Origin: Streptomyces glaucescens
Lineage (GTDB): Bacteria > Actinomycetota > Actinomycetes > Streptomycetales > Streptomycetaceae
NCBI RefSeq assembly: GCF_000761215.1
Contig: NZ_CP009438.1
Span: 372,001-436,000 of the forward strand
Length of the DNA: 64,000 nucleotides
Direction of reading: 5' to 3'
The notes beneath the pieces were generated by a model. It was not told the origin of the DNA. It saw only the letters and a program-made list of their open reading frames with translations, and searched no databases. Each line of letters opens with the position of its first letter. The stretch's first letter is position 1. A program made the position numbers and the translations under genes. Shown here one piece after another: positions 60,607 to 64,000 of the stretch.

Positions 60607-61877
60607 GTGGTGTGTCTCGTCTCCGTGCCGGGTGCGGGGACGCCGAGGGCGAGCAGGGCGGTGTCGTCGTCGAGGCCGTCACCGAAACCGCGCAGCAGGC
60701 CGGTGAGGGCGCCGATCACGTCGGGCGGGCGGGCGCCCGCGTGGCCGGTCACGAAGGAGAGCAGGGCCTCGTCCCCGTACAGGCGGGCGCGTCCCTCGCC
60801 GGTGCGGGCTTCGGTGAGGCCGTCGGTGTAGAGCAGGAGGGTGTCGCCGGCCGCGAGGACTGTCGTGGCGGTGGCGAACGGCGCGGCGGGCACGATGCCG
60901 ACGAGGAGACCGCCCGGGGTGGGCAGGAAGGCGGCCGTGCCGTCGGCCCGCAGGACGAGCGCGGGCGGGTGGCCGCCCGAGGCGAGGCGGACGGCGGTCC
61001 GCCCCGTCGTGGCGTCGGGTTCGAGGACGCCGAACACGACCGTGCAGAAGCGCGGGTCGCCCTCGCCCGCGTAGCGCTCGTGGAGCACCTTGTTCAGCGT
61101 GGTGAGGGCGGAGACGGGGTCGGAGTCGTGCAGGGCGGCGGCGCGCAGGGTGTAGCGGGTCAGTGAGGTGACCGCGGCGGCCTGCGGGCCCTTGCCGCAC
61201 ACGTCGCCGAGGAAGAACCCGAAGCGCTTGCCGTCGATGGGGAAGACGTCGTAGAAGTCGCCGCCGAGCCGGTCGGGCGAGGCGGTGTGGTAGTAGGCCG
61301 CCGTCTCCATTCCCGGCACCGGCGGCAGGGCGTCGGGCAGCAGGGCCTGCTGGAGCACTGCGAGCGCTTCCTGGAGCCGGGCGCGGTCGGCCTCGGCCTG
61401 CCGGCGCGCCTCCTCGGCCGCCCTCCGGCCGCGCAGCAGTTCCTGCTCGTAGGCGCGGCGGTCGCGGGCGTCGAAGACGGTGGTGCGGATCAGCAGCGGC
61501 TCGCCGGTGCTGCCGTGCTTGACCACGGAGGAGACGAGTACGGGTATCCGGCCGCCGTCGGCCGGTGCGAGCTCCAGGGCTATGGCGCCGATCTCCCCCC
61601 GCATCCGCAGCAGGGGCGCGAAGTGCGTCTCGTGGTAGAGCCTGCCGCCCACGGTCAGCAGGTCGGTGAACCGCATCCGGCCCACGACCTCGTCCCGCTC
61701 CCGGCCGAGCCAGCCCAGCAGCGTGGCGTTGATCTTGGCGACGGTGCCGTCCATCAGGGTGGACAGGTAGCCGCACGGCGCGCTCTCGTACAGCTCCTCC
61801 GCGCTGTCCTCCAGCAGCGCGGCGAAGGCCGCACGGTCCGCGTCGCGCGGCTCGGGCTGCTGGTCCCGCGCGCACAT
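60603..61877 (-). CDS. PAS-SpoIIE PP2C phosphatase
   Basis: 424 aa from ATG 61877. PAS domain (about 25-150; SAPCGYLSTLMDGTVAKINATLLGWLGR, VGRMRFTDLL), coiled-coil linker (RRAAEEARRQAEADRARLQEAL) and PP2C domain with GGDFYDV, GDVCGKGPQAA, YTDGLTEART and DDDTALLAL. Expected to dephosphorylate the STAS protein downstream. Longer frames to 62396 overlap other genes and are rejected. Confidence 0.88.
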   Translation of the reverse strand: MCARDQQPEPRDADRAAFAALLEDSAEELYESAPCGYLSTLMDGTVAKINATLLGWLGRERDEVVGRMRFTDLLTVGGRLYHETHFAPLLRMRGEIGAIALELAPADGGRIPVLVSSVVKHGSTGEPLLIRTTVFDARDRRAYEQELLRGRRAAEEARRQAEADRARLQEALAVLQQALLPDALPPVPGMETAAYYHTASPDRLGGDFYDVFPIDGKRFGFFLGDVCGKGPQAAAVTSLTRYTLRAAALHDSDPVSALTTLNKVLHERYAGEGDPRFCTVVFGVLEPDATTGRTAVRLASGGHPPALVLRADGTAAFLPTPGGLLVGIVPAAPFATATTVLAAGDTLLLYTDGLTEARTGEGRARLYGDEALLSFVTGHAGARPPDVIGALTGLLRGFGDGLDDDTALLALGVPAPGTETRHTT

Positions 61878-62179
61878 CACGGCAGGTCCGCCAGGAACCC
61901 GGTGATCGCCTCGCCGGTGGCCCCGGGCGCGGACGGGTGCGGACGGTGCCGGGTCGGGTCGGGCGTGCCGGGCACCGAGCCGGGGATCGGCCGGTGCGCG
62001 GCCGGATCGGAGCGGCCGGATCCCATGTGGCCGAAGCGCACCGTCCGGTGCTGCTCGACCAGCGCGGGCGGCGCCGGCCGCCCCCTGTCCCGGTGACGGC
62101 CGAACCCGTGCGCCGGCGCCACCGGCCGCCCCCGCGGATTGCCGGTCGGGGTCACGTCGTCGCGCCGGGCCACTTCCAT
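61877..62179 (-). CDS. Hypothetical protein, 100 aa, upstream of the phosphatase
   Basis: ATG 62179 with GGGGAG upstream; its TGA overlaps the phosphatase ATG (ATGA). Rich in Pro, Arg, His and Gly, ending GEAITGFLADLP. High GC3 and tight coupling support coding, but it has no recognisable fold. Confidence 0.5.
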   Translation of the reverse strand: MEVARRDDVTPTGNPRGRPVAPAHGFGRHRDRGRPAPPALVEQHRTVRFGHMGSGRSDPAAHRPIPGSVPGTPDPTRHRPHPSAPGATGEAITGFLADLP

Positions 62180-62319
62180 GCCAACAGTCTCCCCAGATCA
62201 AGGCCGTCGCTCCAGCGAGGGTCCGTATGACCGCATGCCCCGCCCGCCGCTCCGCAAAAGGGGAATCGCTGTGACGAAGCGTACGGCGGGCGGGAGTCCG
62301 CTGCGGGCGGGGCGCGGGC

Positions 62320-64000
62320 TCAGATACGGCGCACGGTGTGCAGCGTCGTCGCGTAGGTGCCGGTGCCGTCCAGCAGCGAGGGCCCTCCGAGGTCACCCAT
62401 CGTCGGGCCGTTCACCGTCTTGCGGCTGGACAGGAACCGCCGCTTGCCCGCCGTGTCACGGCCCAGGTAGATGCCGACGTGATCGACGGTGACCGTCGGG
62501 TTGTCGTCCCCCGAGTCGGCGTTGAACAGCACCAGGTCGCCGGGCTGGAGCTGGGTCGCGGCGGGCGGCCCGCTGCCGTCCGTCCGGTCCACCAGCACGC
62601 CCGGCGCGTGCTGGGCGATGTCCCGTGACTTGCGCGGGAGCCGCAGCCCGGAGGTGTCCGCGCCGGCGGCGAGCGGCACGCCCATGTGGTAGCCGTACAC
62701 CATCCGGGTGTAGCCCGAGCAGTCCAGGTTGCCGGCCTGCTTGCTGGACGGCCCCGTGTAGGTGCCGTCGGGGAACGTCCAGCCGGTGTTCATGTACTCG
62801 TGGAAGTCGGCGCCCTCGTACCGGTACCCCTGGGGGTCCAGGTGGCCGTAACCGGCCTCGCCGAGGACCTGCCTGCCCTGGGCGGGGCCCGTGCCCGCGG
62901 TGACGGCGCCGGCCCCGCCGAGGAACATGGCGGCGTAGGCCAGGACGTCGGGTGCCGGGGAGCCCGCCCAGGCGCGGACGGTCCGCTCCAGGGCGTCCGT
63001 CCAGGTGCCGTCGAAGGGTTCGGGCAGCAGGCGCACCCAGTCGCCGTGGGTGACGGCCGGCGGCGCGGCCCAGGTGGCGGCGGACACCTCGAAGCGGCTG
63101 ACGGACAGCTTCACGGGCAGGTTGCTGCAGCCGTCGTTGGCGAGCGCGCGCAGGCCGACCCGTCCGGCGCCGAAGGCCGGGTCGCTGGTGTCGGCGGTCC
63201 ACGCGGAGGGCTCGGCCGAGGCGGTGCGCCAGGCCTTGACGCGGATCCGGGTGCCCTCGCGGCGCACCCGGACGGTGAAGTCGGTGCCGGCCGCGACCGA
63301 GGTGGCGACGGTCACCGCGGGCGCGAGCGAGGTGACGGTGTCGGCGACCTCCTTCTCGACGCGCAGCTCGACGGCGCCCGTGGTCAGGAACGACAGCCGG
63401 GCGCGGTAGTTGTCGTGGGGGTTCTGGTAGCCGAAGGACAGCGCGAACGAGCAGGCCTGCCCGGCCGGCACCTTGTCGAACCGGCCGACGCAGCGCACGT
63501 CCACGTCGGTGATGTCCGCGTCGCGCAGGGTGGCGTGCCGGCTGGCGTAGTCGGTGGTGAGGCTGATGACGCCGGCGCCGGGCGTGACGGAGTAGTCCCC
63601 GGGCTCCGGGCCGAGCGTGGACCAGCTGCCGCCCCCGGGGGACGAGCCCCAGTACTGGCGCTGCTCCTCCGGGAGGGTCAGGTCCGGCAGGGTGCGCGCG
63701 AAGTCGTCGACGAAGGGGCGCTTGTTCTCGGCGAAGGTGCGCCGCGGGCCGGGCAGCAGCACGGTCCGGGCCCCGTGGGTGAGCAGGGCCACGCGCCGGC
63801 CACCGGAGGTTATCTCGGTGCGCGCCGGGGTCCCGGGCAGCACCGTCGCGGTGAGCGGACCGCCCAGGGTCAGCGCCGAGAAGTACGCGGGGTCGAGCGG
63901 TGCCAGGGTCACCGCGGACCCGGCCGTGCCGAGGGTGGGCGGGCCGGTGAGCGGGTCCACCGCGGCGACCGACGTGGCGGCCCGGGCGCCGGACGCGGCC
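62320..64000 (-). CDS. Secreted NlpC/P60-type peptidase with beta-sandwich domain (5' end off window)
   Basis: At least 560 aa; the frame is open beyond the window's right edge, where it reads as an Ala-rich segment (AASGARAATSVAAVDPL), probably just after a signal peptide. The central region (about 90-290 from 63960) is a LamG-like beta sandwich (DYSVTPGAGVISLTTDYASRHATL, FGYQNPHDNYRARLSF). The C-terminal domain has NLDCSGYTRMVYGYHMG with a catalytic-type Cys and VDHVGIYLG with His, the NlpC/P60 pattern. Likely acts on peptidoglycan or a related amide in the cell wall or medium. Confidence 0.78.
   Translation of the reverse strand, partial: AASGARAATSVAAVDPLTGPPTLGTAGSAVTLAPLDPAYFSALTLGGPLTATVLPGTPARTEITSGGRRVALLTHGARTVLLPGPRRTFAENKRPFVDDFARTLPDLTLPEEQRQYWGSSPGGGSWSTLGPEPGDYSVTPGAGVISLTTDYASRHATLRDADITDVDVRCVGRFDKVPAGQACSFALSFGYQNPHDNYRARLSFLTTGAVELRVEKEVADTVTSLAPAVTVATSVAAGTDFTVRVRREGTRIRVKAWRTASAEPSAWTADTSDPAFGAGRVGLRALANDGCSNLPVKLSVSRFEVSAATWAAPPAVTHGDWVRLLPEPFDGTWTDALERTVRAWAGSPAPDVLAYAAMFLGGAGAVTAGTGPAQGRQVLGEAGYGHLDPQGYRYEGADFHEYMNTGWTFPDGTYTGPSSKQAGNLDCSGYTRMVYGYHMGVPLAAGADTSGLRLPRKSRDIAQHAPGVLVDRTDGSGPPAATQLQPGDLVLFNADSGDDNPTVTVDHVGIYLGRDTAGKRRFLSSRKTVNGPTMGDLGGPSLLDGTGTYATTLHTVRRI

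Overview
The window is high-GC actinobacterial DNA and almost certainly a Streptomyces chromosome. Third codon positions are nearly all G or C, GTG/TTG starts and ATGA or GTGA stop-start overlaps are frequent, and the gene content (isorenieratene-type carotenoid cluster, PAS/GAF-SpoIIE phosphatases with STAS partners, CBM2 glycosidases, CebR-type palindromes) is typical. It looks like an accessory or arm region rich in stress, light and secreted functions. I saw no rRNA, CRISPR array, prophage or intact insertion sequence.

Left end (1-2,650): an unrecognised 243-aa protein gene, then on the same strand two tandem structured RNAs. Each can be drawn as a tRNA cloverleaf rotated so that the acceptor stem is closed by a loop and the open ends leave through the anticodon arm, as expected of a bacterial Y-RNA-like tRNA mimic. 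This is the most unusual part of the window. 2,751-12,025: a complete carotenoid locus as two divergent groups, crtE-crtI-crtB-Rieske protein (minus) and crtY-crtT-crtU (plus). 12,080-15,303: a minus-strand sensory module of a PAS/GAF-SpoIIE phosphatase, a cobalamin-binding protein with the Wx9EH signature of B12 photoreceptors, and a degenerate, frameshifted STAS protein. A 20-base element is shared by the promoter regions of crtE and this module, so a link between light sensing and carotenoids is a reasonable hypothesis.

15,650-24,800: small acidic proteins, a YbdK-type carboxylate-amine ligase, an S9 peptidase coupled to an N-acetylglutaminylglutamine amidotransferase-like protein, a hemerythrin and membrane proteins. 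24,898-31,772: one minus-strand unit of GntR regulator, 2x[4Fe-4S] ferredoxin, lipoprotein-permease-ATPase ABC importer and a fumarate-reductase/AprA-like flavoprotein fused to HEAT repeats; it looks like uptake plus redox conversion of a small, perhaps sulfur-containing, anion. 31,972-39,154: a second YbdK ligase, amphi-Trp protein, cupin, universal stress protein, APC permease and a divergent TioE-like MerR/erythromycin-esterase pair.

39,248-46,895: secreted polymer degradation (CBM2 arabinofuranosidase-like enzyme, CBM2 sugar dehydrogenase, lipase) with two CebR-type palindromes, a sirtuin and a frameshifted RidA gene; a lower-GC patch near 42,000-42,150 suggests decayed foreign DNA. 47,083-50,839: a heat-shock island with a second DnaK, a J-like protein lacking the HPD histidine, two Hsp20 proteins and three HAIR-type HspR sites. 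50,919-64,000: ArsR/glyoxalase, a frameshifted HEAT-repeat protein, HxlR/MFS exporter, OsmC, two-domain VOC, DUF4360, BtrH-like, phosphodiester glycosidase, a second SpoIIE/STAS module and a secreted NlpC/P60-type protein that runs off the right edge.

Three genes (STAS at 12.1 kb, RidA at 46.7 kb, HEAT protein at 52.3 kb) carry apparent frameshifts that could be genuine decay or sequence errors.
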